From positions 1-35,757 of the forward strand of contig CALFBH010000009.1 of assembly GCA_937951615.1 (NCBI GenBank): DNA of 35,757 bases, given 5' to 3'. Positions 9,101-16,421 of this stretch are shown here, piece after piece (within the stretch, counting starts at the first letter, position 1; each line of letters opens with the position of its first letter). A program made the translations under genes and the position numbers. The notes below the pieces were generated by a model. It searched no databases. It was given only the letters and a program-made list of their open reading frames with translations, and was not told the DNA's origin. Source of the DNA: an uncultured Saprospiraceae bacterium (GTDB lineage Bacteria > Bacteroidota > Bacteroidia > Chitinophagales > Saprospiraceae).

Positions 9101-11182
9101 TGGAAATTTAGTTACTGGTCGTCAAATGGCACAGCAATCAGCAACTCAACTGCTGATTCTATCACCTTGAGCATTACTCAAAACGATGTCATCACAGCAC
9201 ATTATGTACAAATTGCTAATCCGAATCTTGTCATCAATGAAATTATGTACCATCCAGATAGCCTGTGTACGCTTGCCGCAATGGATTCTACCGAACTGGA
9301 CTACATAGAATTGAAAAATACAGGTACTGAAGCCGTGAACCTCGGCAATTGTAGTTTCACAGATGGACTGGAATACACCTTCCCGTATCCAACAACTGTA
9401 CAGCCAGGCGATTTTTTGATTTTAACAGAAAATGCCACCGAGTTTCAAAACGTCTATGGTTTTGCAGCGGACGGACAATATAAAGGCGGACTCAGCAATG
9501 ACGGCGAGCGGCTGGAACTGGCAGATGCTTTTGGAAATATAATAGATTCCCTGACTTTCAATGATGCCAATCCCTGGGACGAAGCACCTGACGGCAGAGG
9601 CCCATCCCTTGAGTTGCTAAATCCTGACTGGGATAATAATGAAGTACTAAGTTGGTTTCGTTCCGATAATTCCTGTGGCACACCTCGCGCAGAAAATTCC
9701 CGCATCTGTAGCGGTATAGCTGATGCCATTATTATCAATGAAATTAATTATAATTCCGATAATGGAAGCTTCGACCCGGGCGACTGGGTAGAACTCCACA
9801 ATGCTGGCGCAGCAACCGTGGACATTTCCGGCTGGAGTTTTTACGATAATACAAATGAATTTGTTTTCCCTGCGGGAACAAGCATAGGAGCGGGAGAGTT
9901 TTTAGTGTTGGCAGAAAATGGAGCTGTTTTCGCTAGTCTGTTCCCGCATTTAAATAATAATCAATACCTCGGAGATTTCACATTTGGACTCAGTAATAAA
10001 GGAGAACGTATTTCTCTTTTCGATGAAAATAAATGTTTATCAGATTATCTGGTATATAATGACAGATTGCCCTGGGATACCATTCCTGACGGCAATGGGC
10101 CGACTTTGTCATTAGTTACGCCAAATTCTGACAATACAAATCCGGCAGCATGGGAAAGTTCATCAAATATAAATTCAGCTCATGGCACACCTGGACGCCC
10201 TAATCTGCCTTGCCCTATACAGCAAATTATTTCGGTCGATACAATATGTGTGGGCGAAAATGCCTTGCTGACTGTAGATTTATTGAATGGTGAAACAACT
10301 TATACCTGGTTTTTGTCAGGAGCATCAACGCCTACTGCGAATACAGAAGCAGTAACCACTTCCTGGGCGAATCTAGGCATCTATAACATTCAGTTGGTGA
10401 CCAATTATTACGAATGTACCAAAATCTATAATAAACAGATTGTCGTAGAAAGTTGTACAGATTGTATAGATGTAGACCTACATGTATGGCTCGAAGGGGC
10501 CTATAATTTTTCTACAGGTCAAATGGAAACTAAGCTCCATCAATATGGTCTATTACCTGGTCAGACTCCGACCAACGCTTTTGCTACAGCTACACCAGCC
10601 GGACAGCCTTATAATACAGCCCCTTGGAATTATGCAGGAACAGAAGGAGCGAACTGGACAGATGCAAATTATATTGGCGATGAAACAGACTGGGTCTTGG
10701 TTGCTTTCAGAACAGGTATTGCCGGACATTCGGAAATTGCCAGAGCTGCTGCCATTTTGCGGAAAGATGGTCGCATTGATTTTCTCAATGGCTGTCCACT
10801 GACAGCGGATTTAGGATTGACTAATGTATATGTTGTCATTGAACATCGTAATCAGATGGGCATCATGTCACCAGCACGAGTCAATATTATCAATAATGCC
10901 ATCACCTATGATTTCCGTATAGCAGACAGCTATAAAGACGCCACCAGTTATGGACAAAAGCAACTTCCGACAGGTGCCTGGAGTATGTTTGCAGGCGACG
11001 GAGACCAAAGTGATTTGCCAAGTTATGACATCATGGCTACAGATAAGGCTATATGGCTGAGTGAAAATGGTATTTTCAGCCAATACGTTATACCTGACTA
11101 CAATTTGGACGGCGACGTAAATGGAGGCGACAAAGCCTTATGGGACGATAATAACGGCGTGTCTTCCAGAGTACCGAAGTAA
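6158..11182 (+). CDS. Giant secreted CotH-kinase-like/lamin-tail protein, permuted paralog (1674 aa)
   Basis: The N-terminus is basic and then hydrophobic, ending ATAQ at about residue 37 (signal peptide). Domains in order, approximate residues: DNRLRE-like beta-sandwich 38-205; a Cys/Asp-rich segment 210-288 resembling thrombospondin type 3 Ca-binding repeats (DGDSDNDGVCNAEDQCPG); lamin-tail domain 290-430 (LVINEVFLSG, DWIELYNASG); chitobiase-C-like domain 440-530; CotH-kinase-like domain 533-925, with NGKYWGVYEIREK near 668 and WQFILWDMDASFG near 783; InlB-like beta domain 935-1019; lamin-tail domains 1024-1180 and 1190-1347; Ig/PKD-like domain 1350-1433; and the shared tail 1436-1674 ending NNGVSSRVPK. 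Compared with the upstream paralog, the DNRLRE-like domain has moved from the C-terminal side to the N-terminus. A strong terminator follows at 11205-11246. Confidence 0.93.
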   Translation: MKKTSTLLIHRKKIFSYKTITKILAILLLATNTATAQTTVCFSIESEAEETLTTGAINLTSSDLELGADTEFGTPGLQVTGLRYTNFNLPANATVTAADIQFTADENSNTTANLTIKGELAGNAAAYNNTNFNVSNRSSTTAQVNWQPAQWATGAAGTSQQSPDLSAILNEVISNAAFSSGNAISFIINGTGTRTAENSPIELCVTYTTCGTPGQACNDNIACTINDVWDASCNCAGTPDGDSDNDGVCNAEDQCPGFNNGLIGTSCDDGDPNTDNDTWQADCSCAGGQQLVINEVFLSGFNGAEQTDHGFKIPDWIELYNASGSAINLAGWYLSDDQNNPQKWQIPSGTINVGDYRIFTTDGTNSSNVNTNFKIDQSELDEEVVLSDPSGNLVDIYKIRAATQIGHSRGRTTDGAETWSVFTNPTQNAANNTTPSDYAPFPDIDIPSGAHPGAVTVTVNVPAGFTARYELNTGNNSTARVDDPDQNSTAYTSPLTFNNTTVFKVRLYDNAGQLIPGFIETNTYLINENHEIYTLSVSGKNNLITLLDGQIDLYPTAHWEFFDETGELVTEVAGNLNKHGQDSWVYPQRGFDIFARDETGYGGVMKHKFYDQRDRDEFDRFIIRAAGDDNYPYEGGGAHIRDAFIQTWGHASGLEMDHRSYRPCVVYINGKYWGVYEIREKVVHKSYTSHYYDQEEDDLDYISYWGGRTIRYGSPADWDNTINYIFNNNMGNQSSFDYVDSKINLTSWTDYALFNNYIVSKDWNNYNSAWWRGRNPDGGAQKWQFILWDMDASFGHYINYSNVPDITPNASPCDVLNNSPISDPENLLSAFERLIDQNSDFRDFVANRYNDMLNTYWSCDYAIPLLDAMVVEKEPEMQRQLNRWPVALGGGNQGNNNGTYAEWQNHVQDIRDFMTARCNVIDNELQSCLNLGTRRQLTIQISPANAEGQIKTNSIILPQLPMTGNYYQNLPLGLKAYESYGWKFSYWSSNGTAISNSTADSITLSITQNDVITAHYVQIANPNLVINEIMYHPDSLCTLAAMDSTELDYIELKNTGTEAVNLGNCSFTDGLEYTFPYPTTVQPGDFLILTENATEFQNVYGFAADGQYKGGLSNDGERLELADAFGNIIDSLTFNDANPWDEAPDGRGPSLELLNPDWDNNEVLSWFRSDNSCGTPRAENSRICSGIADAIIINEINYNSDNGSFDPGDWVELHNAGAATVDISGWSFYDNTNEFVFPAGTSIGAGEFLVLAENGAVFASLFPHLNNNQYLGDFTFGLSNKGERISLFDENKCLSDYLVYNDRLPWDTIPDGNGPTLSLVTPNSDNTNPAAWESSSNINSAHGTPGRPNLPCPIQQIISVDTICVGENALLTVDLLNGETTYTWFLSGASTPTANTEAVTTSWANLGIYNIQLVTNYYECTKIYNKQIVVESCTDCIDVDLHVWLEGAYNFSTGQMETKLHQYGLLPGQTPTNAFATATPAGQPYNTAPWNYAGTEGANWTDANYIGDETDWVLVAFRTGIAGHSEIARAAAILRKDGRIDFLNGCPLTADLGLTNVYVVIEHRNQMGIMSPARVNIINNAITYDFRIADSYKDATSYGQKQLPTGAWSMFAGDGDQSDLPSYDIMATDKAIWLSENGIFSQYVIPDYNLDGDVNGGDKALWDDNNGVSSRVPK

Positions 11183-11204
11183 TAAAACACAGACTCAAAA
11201 CATC

Positions 11205-11246
11205 AAAAGCGATAGTCTAATGATTTCTCATTAAGCTATCGCTTTT
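11205..11246 (+). terminator. Intrinsic terminator after the CotH-type gene array
   Basis: An 11-bp perfect stem (AAAAGCGATAG, 11205-11215; CTATCGCTTTT, 11236-11246) encloses an inner stem TAATGA/TCATTA with tetraloop TTTC (11218-11233). The outer right arm ends in TTTT and continues into TATTATTT. It lies 23 bases after the stop codon at 11182, so it should end the transcript of the tandem array. Its A-rich left side may also make it work for the opposite strand, where the small gene at 11273-11401 ends. Confidence 0.8.
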
Positions 11247-11272
11247 ATTATTTAAAATATCTTAGTGTCGGT

Positions 11273-11401
11273 TTAAAATTCCAAACGGAAATTAGACCAG
11301 TAGACAAAAAGAATAACGGAGACAAAAAAGGCAAAAAATAAAAAGCCATACATGAGGCAGAAGCCTTTTTTTCCGTAGTTGTGATCGTTATTATCGCTCA
11401 T
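11273..11401 (-). CDS. Small membrane protein, 42 aa
   Basis: A short open frame starts with ATG at 11401 (reverse strand) and ends with TAA at 11273-11275. It encodes a polar N-terminus (MSDNNDHNYGKKG), one strongly hydrophobic segment at about residues 14-35 (rich in F, L, V) and a short tail (WSNFRLEF). The composition is that of a single-span membrane peptide. It lies just downstream of the DUF2851 gene on the same strand (48-base gap), so the two could be co-transcribed. I do not recognise a family. It could be chance, but length, codon pattern and context favour a real gene. Confidence 0.55.
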   Translation of the reverse strand: MSDNNDHNYGKKGFCLMYGFLFFAFFVSVILFVYWSNFRLEF

Positions 11402-11449
11402 TGCTAATTTTTTTTAATGATGCCGCAAAGTTAAAAACTTTTTTTTGAT

Positions 11450-12739
11450 TCACTTCATAATCGCGCAGCCAATTGCACATTGCAGGCATTTTTTAGGCAG
11501 ACAATATTCATTTCTCAATTGAATCAGCCCTTGTGTCTGATAAGCAGACTGAATATCGCATCCCACGGACGCCCATTCACGAATAATGTGATTGTTTTCA
11601 GCAGGCAGGGAATCCAGCCATTGCAAGGCTTTGTCTTTATATATTTCTTCGTCGCGCAATTTGCCATACAAAAACAAAAAAGGAACAACAGTATTGATGA
11701 TAATCAGGTGAATCGTCTTTTGTCCCAGTACTTTTTTCTTGTGTTTAGAGGGCTTATCAAACACATAATGTGCATCCCAATAGGCAGAAGCCTGCATACT
11801 AAAGTGCGCCTCGAATTCTTTTAGGGTATCAGCTTCAAGAACCCAGCTAAATAGCCCTTGTGATTGATGAATTAGCTGCGCAAATTGTGCCAATCGAAGG
11901 GTCGGAAAATTAGCTGGACGCAGCCTCAGAAATTTCCACATGGATTTATGAATCGGTTTCAGCGTATATTTTTTACGCAAAAAATAATACTCTTGTTGCA
12001 ATCGCTTAGGATAATCATCTTCAAAAGTCTCCATTAAAAAACCTGCCTGTCCGAACAAGAGAGCTTCCAGTTGAAATAAATTATTTCTATGCTTCGCCAA
12101 TATACGTTGTGGCAGGGAGCGTGTCAGAATGTCAAATGGTTGTGCATTGATACGGATACCAAAATTAGCTGCGAGGCATTGATAAAATGTTTCTTCCCAA
12201 TCCTTGTTATTCGCTTCTAGTTGACTGGAAATATGTTCAGCTTTAGCCTCTATACGTTCCGCCAACATTCGCTCCAGCCAGGAAGTTCGTGTAATTTTAG
12301 GGACAGAAAAAAAGAGTGCTGTGCAGGAAATAGGGAAGGTATTCGCCAATAAACGACGATACCTTCCCACCAAGGACTCCTCAAATCGTCCCTTCAATTC
12401 CAGACAAGGTAAACGCTCACCGTTCTTCCTGAAAATCGGAGCATCTTCCTCATATACAACATGCAGAATAACATTATCATAAGCCCGATTGTGTTGATGT
12501 TTATGCAGCTGCCAGTCGGAGGTATAGAGGTGCATTTCTACATTGCCTGCCCAAGTAGTGTCTCCAATTTGTAATCGGGCATTGGTAAAATCAGGGCCGC
12601 CATCCGTGTTATAGGTGCCCAACTCATATAACTGAATTTCTGCCCCCTCTGTCGTCCGGAGCTTGCTTAGAGAGAAACGCTTCATCCGCCAGAGATAATG
12701 CAAAAATTCTTCTTTGAATGACAGCCCTGATTTTACCAT
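11450..12739 (-). CDS. DUF2851 family protein (429 aa)
   Basis: The N-terminal block matches DUF2851, a family of unknown function common in Bacteroidota: FKEEFLHYLWRMKRF, NTDGGPDFTNARLQIG, then WAGNVEMHLYTSDWQLHKH and YDNVILHVVYEED at about residues 45-95. The C-terminus is Cys-rich (CLPKKCLQCAIGC), a usual end for this family. I chose the ATG at 12739 (MVKSGLSF); the frame stays open upstream, but the added 16 residues (MRSKTRQHDNTIKKRK) are encoded by a low-complexity stretch and look non-coding. There is no Shine-Dalgarno motif, only A-rich sequence before the start. It is transcribed divergently from purD. Role unknown. Confidence 0.88.
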   Translation of the reverse strand: MVKSGLSFKEEFLHYLWRMKRFSLSKLRTTEGAEIQLYELGTYNTDGGPDFTNARLQIGDTTWAGNVEMHLYTSDWQLHKHQHNRAYDNVILHVVYEEDAPIFRKNGERLPCLELKGRFEESLVGRYRRLLANTFPISCTALFFSVPKITRTSWLERMLAERIEAKAEHISSQLEANNKDWEETFYQCLAANFGIRINAQPFDILTRSLPQRILAKHRNNLFQLEALLFGQAGFLMETFEDDYPKRLQQEYYFLRKKYTLKPIHKSMWKFLRLRPANFPTLRLAQFAQLIHQSQGLFSWVLEADTLKEFEAHFSMQASAYWDAHYVFDKPSKHKKKVLGQKTIHLIIINTVVPFLFLYGKLRDEEIYKDKALQWLDSLPAENNHIIREWASVGCDIQSAYQTQGLIQLRNEYCLPKKCLQCAIGCAIMK

Positions 12740-12754
12740 TTTTCTTTTTTTTAT

Positions 12755-12845
12755 TGTGTTGTCGTGTTGTCGTGTTTTGCTCCGCAAAACACTCCCTTCA
12801 ACACCTCAACACACGCGCACCTCAACACCTCAACACATTCGCCCC
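12755..12845. repeat. Low-complexity and palindromic spacer between divergent DUF2851 and purD genes
   Basis: This stretch contains repeated TGTTGTCG units, then a perfect 9-bp hairpin (GTGTTTTGC TCC GCAAAACAC, 12772-12792), then repeated CACCTCAACACA-type units up to about 12834. No coding sequence is supported. The repeat content probably reflects replication slippage or a REP-like element; promoters for both genes should lie in 12740-12984. Confidence 0.6.
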
Positions 12846-12984
12846 TGCGCCACTATTGACTAAAATTGTTTGTTGTCTATATATAAAGAGGGTGAAAACA
12901 CAAAAATTCCATAAATCTGAAGCAACTTTTTTTTCATCCCCTTAAAAAATCGGGATAATCACAAACATTTCCGACCTTTACACC

Positions 12985-14289
12985 ATGAACATCTTAATAC
13001 TCGGTGGCGGCGGTCGAGAACACACTTTTGCCTGGAAACTGACCCAAAGCCCACTATGCACACAACTCTACATAGCCCCCGGAAATGCTGGAACAAGACA
13101 ACACGGCATCAACGTAAATCTATCCCCCGAAGATTTCCCAGCACTAAAAACCTTTTCCATAGACCACAAGATTGAAATGGTCGTCGTTGGACCCGAAGCT
13201 CCATTAGTAAAAGGCGTGTATGATTTTTACAAAAATGAAGAAGAGCTGAAACACATTGCGGTCATTGGCCCATCGCAGGAAGCTGCCCAACTAGAAGGCA
13301 GTAAGGCTTTCGCCAAAAAATTCATGCATTATTACAGGATTCCTACAGCCGCTTATCGCGAATTTACGGTAGAAAATATAGAAGAAGGCATAGCCTATAT
13401 TGCTACACAGCCCACGCCCATAGTACTCAAAGCCGACGGACTAGCTGCCGGAAAAGGCGTGTTAATTCTGGATGATATCGAAGAAGCCCAAACAGAATTT
13501 AAAGCTATGCTCAATGGCAAATTTGGAGCTGCTAGTGCTAAAGTCGTCATAGAAGATTTTTTGGATGGTATTGAATTTTCCGTCTTTGCACTGACTGATG
13601 GGAAGGATTATGTATTGCTGCCTATGGCAAAAGATTATAAACGCATTGGCGAAGACGATACGGGACTGAATACAGGCGGAATGGGCGCAGTCTCACCAGT
13701 ACCTTTTGTTGATGATGCTTTAATGGAAAAAGTAGAAGAACGTATTGTCGAACCTACCATTCAAGGATTGAATGACAGTGGAATGGTGTATAAAGGCTTT
13801 GTGTTTTTCGGCTTGATTCGGGTAGATGGAGAACCTTTTGTGATTGAATATAATTGCAGAATGGGCGATCCAGAAACAGAAGTAGTGCTGCCCCGACTGA
13901 AAAATGACTTAGTCGAACTTTTTATGGCAACTGAAAATAACACATTGCGCGAGCATACCATAGAAAAAGATTCACGCACGGCTACGACTATTATGCTGGT
14001 CAGCGGCGGATACCCAGAAGCTTACACTAAGGGTAAAGTCATGACAGGAATGGAGAAAGTCAGGGACAGTCTGCTCTTTCATGCAGGCACAAAAACTGAG
14101 AATGGGCAGGTCTTGACCAATGGTGGACGAGTTATGGCGATTACTTCTTTTGGAAATACGATAGAAGAAGCTCTTGCGTTGTCCAATAAAAATGCAAAGA
14201 CTATTCAGTTTGAAGGAAAGAATTATCGCAGAGACATCGGAGAAGATTTGATTTCGGGTCAATCAAAAAAAAAACTAAAAAGGACATAA
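12985..14289 (+). CDS. purD: Phosphoribosylamine-glycine ligase (GAR synthetase)
   Basis: This is step 2 of de novo purine synthesis: 5-phosphoribosylamine + glycine + ATP give GAR. The N-terminal domain begins with the family signature NILILGGGGREHTFAWKL and APGNAGT. The ATP-grasp part contains VLKADGLAAGKGVLI near residue 150, GLNTGGMGAVSP near 230 and the metal-binding signature EYNCRMGDPETEVVLPRL near 288. Length (434 aa) is normal. The protein should end close to YRRDIGEDLI; the extra tail GQSKKKLKRT is encoded by a run of ten A's (14265-14274). The next gene starts 47 bases downstream in the -1 frame, so the two are probably co-transcribed. Confidence 0.97.
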   Translation: MNILILGGGGREHTFAWKLTQSPLCTQLYIAPGNAGTRQHGINVNLSPEDFPALKTFSIDHKIEMVVVGPEAPLVKGVYDFYKNEEELKHIAVIGPSQEAAQLEGSKAFAKKFMHYYRIPTAAYREFTVENIEEGIAYIATQPTPIVLKADGLAAGKGVLILDDIEEAQTEFKAMLNGKFGAASAKVVIEDFLDGIEFSVFALTDGKDYVLLPMAKDYKRIGEDDTGLNTGGMGAVSPVPFVDDALMEKVEERIVEPTIQGLNDSGMVYKGFVFFGLIRVDGEPFVIEYNCRMGDPETEVVLPRLKNDLVELFMATENNTLREHTIEKDSRTATTIMLVSGGYPEAYTKGKVMTGMEKVRDSLLFHAGTKTENGQVLTNGGRVMAITSFGNTIEEALALSNKNAKTIQFEGKNYRRDIGEDLISGQSKKKLKRT

Positions 14290-14336
14290 ATTCAAAATAC
14301 CTTACTAATTTAGAGGATAAAACAATTCATCAGTCA

Positions 14337-15569
14337 TTGGAAAGCTTAACTAACATAGATTTATTAGAACGAGAACTGTCGCTTAAGCAGCTACAGATTA
14401 AGAGTCTATTGTATATTACGCAGTCCATAAACCAGAATGTATCTGCTGATGGTTTGTTTGAAATATATAGAAAGACCCTGAGTTGGGAATTGAGTATCAA
14501 AAAGATGGCTTTATTCTTCCGCGAACCTAATGGAGATTGGGTCTGCAAAGCTGAAATTGGTGCTTCTGAAGACTTTATCCATGCGGAAGAAATGGGGCAG
14601 CATTTTCTGGAATATACACGTGTTTCTAATCTGGTAGGAGAGGAGGTACATCCTTTATTACAGGATTACGATATTGTAGTACCAGTATATCACAAGGATA
14701 CTGCCATTGCTTTTACTTTTGTCGGCGATTTGAATGATAGTGATAACACTTACGAGACCATTGAGTTTGTGAGTACCATTACAAATATCATTGCGGTAGC
14801 TATCGAAAACAAACGTCTGTTTAAAAAACAAATAGAGCAAGAACGACTGAAACGAGAAATGGAATTGGCAGGAGCGGTACAAAATATGCTCATTCCCAAA
14901 TCGCTCCCAACCAATGGATATTTTGAATTTGATGGTGTGTACAAACCGCACCTCGGCGTAGGTGGTGATTACTTTGATTTTATTGATCTGGAAGACGGCA
15001 ACGTTATATTTTGTGTAGCAGATATATCGGGAAAAGGCGTAGCCGCAGCCTTACTAATGTCCAATTTTCAGGCAAATGTCCAGGCGATTGTCCGTCGAAA
15101 ATTGAAAATGGACAAATTCATCAGAATCCTGAATAAAACAGTACTGAAGATTACCGAAGGGGACAAATTCATTACCTTTTTTGTCGGAAAGTATAATGTA
15201 GATACCCGCAAACTAGAATACGTCAACGCAGGACATACCCGACCAATTCTGCTGATGAATGGTGCGAAATATCGACTAGAGGAAGGCTGCACAATTCTAG
15301 GCGTTTTCCCAGATATGCCAGACATCGAAGTCGGAGAAATCACAGTAGAAGAAAATGCCATGCTCGTAGCCTATACAGATGGACTGACGGATTTGCGAAA
15401 CGACCAAAAAGAATATTTCAGTGTAGAAATGTTGGAGCAGTTTATCGATGAAAACTGTGAAATGGAAGCTGAATTTTTCAATAAAAAACTGATGGAACAC
15501 ATTGAGGTTTTCAGAGGCGAAGGAGAATATCCCGATGATGTAGCTGTACTGACTTGCAAGTTATTTTAA
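14337..15569 (+). CDS. GAF domain plus PP2C-type (SpoIIE-like) serine/threonine phosphatase
   Basis: A short coiled-coil-like N-terminus is followed by a GAF-like sensor domain (about residues 20-165), a helical linker (about 160-190, QEKERLKRE-like) and a PPM phosphatase domain (about 195-410). Metal-binding and core motifs are visible: GGDYFDF at 209, CVADISGKGVAAALL at 226, YVNAGHTRPILL near 295, AYTDGLTDLRN near 345 and PDDVAVL near the end. Such proteins usually dephosphorylate anti-sigma-factor antagonists or similar partners; none is encoded nearby. The start is uncertain. There is no ATG or GTG: the frame is open back to 14214, and TTG at 14337 is the only standard start codon. It follows purD in the -1 frame. 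Confidence 0.9.
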   Translation: MESLTNIDLLERELSLKQLQIKSLLYITQSINQNVSADGLFEIYRKTLSWELSIKKMALFFREPNGDWVCKAEIGASEDFIHAEEMGQHFLEYTRVSNLVGEEVHPLLQDYDIVVPVYHKDTAIAFTFVGDLNDSDNTYETIEFVSTITNIIAVAIENKRLFKKQIEQERLKREMELAGAVQNMLIPKSLPTNGYFEFDGVYKPHLGVGGDYFDFIDLEDGNVIFCVADISGKGVAAALLMSNFQANVQAIVRRKLKMDKFIRILNKTVLKITEGDKFITFFVGKYNVDTRKLEYVNAGHTRPILLMNGAKYRLEEGCTILGVFPDMPDIEVGEITVEENAMLVAYTDGLTDLRNDQKEYFSVEMLEQFIDENCEMEAEFFNKKLMEHIEVFRGEGEYPDDVAVLTCKLF

Positions 15570-15602
15570 TTGATATTATCACTGCCACTGAAACTTTGAT
15601 TA

Positions 15603-15770
15603 ATGATAAACATTCCCACCTTAATATTTTTCCTACTCCTATACACAGGCTATCGCTACTTCGTAAAGCCTTACATGATTGATGCACCTGCCCGCCGAAA
15701 CAACAATAAACGATCGAGTAAAAAAGAAGACGATAAAGGCGATTTCATAGATTATGAGGAAGTGGATTGA
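15603..15770 (+). CDS. DUF4834 family small membrane protein (55 aa)
   Basis: ATG at 15603 opens a 55-residue frame ending TGA at 15768-15770. Residues 1-20 form a hydrophobic membrane segment (IPTLIFFLLLYTGYRYF). Then comes a basic linker (ARRNNNKRSSKK) and the acidic C-terminal motif GDFIDYEEVD, which is the hallmark I associate with DUF4834, a small Bacteroidota-specific family of unknown function. It lies 33 bases after the phosphatase gene in the same direction, so co-transcription is likely. Confidence 0.78.
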   Translation: MINIPTLIFFLLLYTGYRYFVKPYMIDAPARRNNNKRSSKKEDDKGDFIDYEEVD

Positions 15771-16421
15771 ATTTGGGTGGTGTATTAACTAGTAAGTTTA
15801 AGTGCAAGATTAAGTTTAAGTTTAAAACGATATAAAATGCTGATAATTAGTTTTGTATTCAAAATTTAAATTATAAATAATTCTGTTCAGTTAAGTGCCT
15901 AGACTCAACTAAACGCCACTTTCAATTTGACTAATTGGCTTATTGTCAATAGTTTTTTGAATTTGAATTTGACGTTTGGATTTGTATTTCCACTTACTTA
16001 ATTAAGGAGAGAAGTGAGGGTAATCAAATAAAATATTTACCAGTTTCTGATACAAAAGATAGATTTCTGAGGATATATTTTTTTCAAATCAGGAAGTTGA
16101 AAGTAGCATCTCTATAATTAGATTTTTAGGAAACTTAGAGCAAAAGATAGAGAACGAAAACCTCCTGGGCATAATTTTTTTTTATTCCAGTGCTTGTCGA
16201 AGAAGCTCTTGACGAATTAATAAAAATACTAAGAAAGCATAATTCTGAATATTGCAATAACTCTATATTGTTAATGTCACAATACAAGAGGCTTAAAGTA
16301 GAATATTTGACCATTCCTAATACTATCAATAATTCTGACTATGTAATGACTTGCAAGAAAAAAATGAAAGCAAATAAAAGAAACTACTCATGAAAATCAT
16401 GCACGCTGACAAAGAGTCTAT
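15771..16421. other. Long non-coding gap holding simple repeats and a gene remnant
   Basis: No intact gene is supported in this 650-base gap. It contains AAGTTTAAG-type simple repeats (about 15790-15830) and a TTTGAATTTGAATTTGA-type tract (15957-15985), the same family as the repeats before the VTC gene at 17945-17980. A 67-codon remnant related to effector-associated domain 11 occupies 16190-16393 (separate entry). Sequence between 16000 and 16189 is AT-rich and shows nothing I recognise. Confidence 0.55.
16190..16393 (+). pseudogene. Remnant resembling effector-associated domain 11 (EAD11)
   Basis: The translated stretch VEEALDELIKILRKHNSEY followed by CNNSILLMSQYKRLKVEYL has the pattern of EAD11, a small helical adaptor domain of Bacteroidota/cyanobacterial NTPase-dependent conflict systems: (x)ALxxLxxxL, then NxxILLxxxYxxLK. 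The only start is GTG at 16190; a TAA at 16172-16174 closes the frame upstream and no ATG is available. The frame ends in a basic tail (CKKKMKANKRNYS) unlike the usual end of the domain. No effector, protease or NTPase partner lies nearby. I read this as the decayed edge of a former conflict-system gene, but the family match is from memory. Confidence 0.5.

Noticed and set aside
12718-12945. Forward open frame between DUF2851 and purD
   Set aside because: It is composed of low-complexity repeats and overlaps the DUF2851 start; no protein-like pattern.
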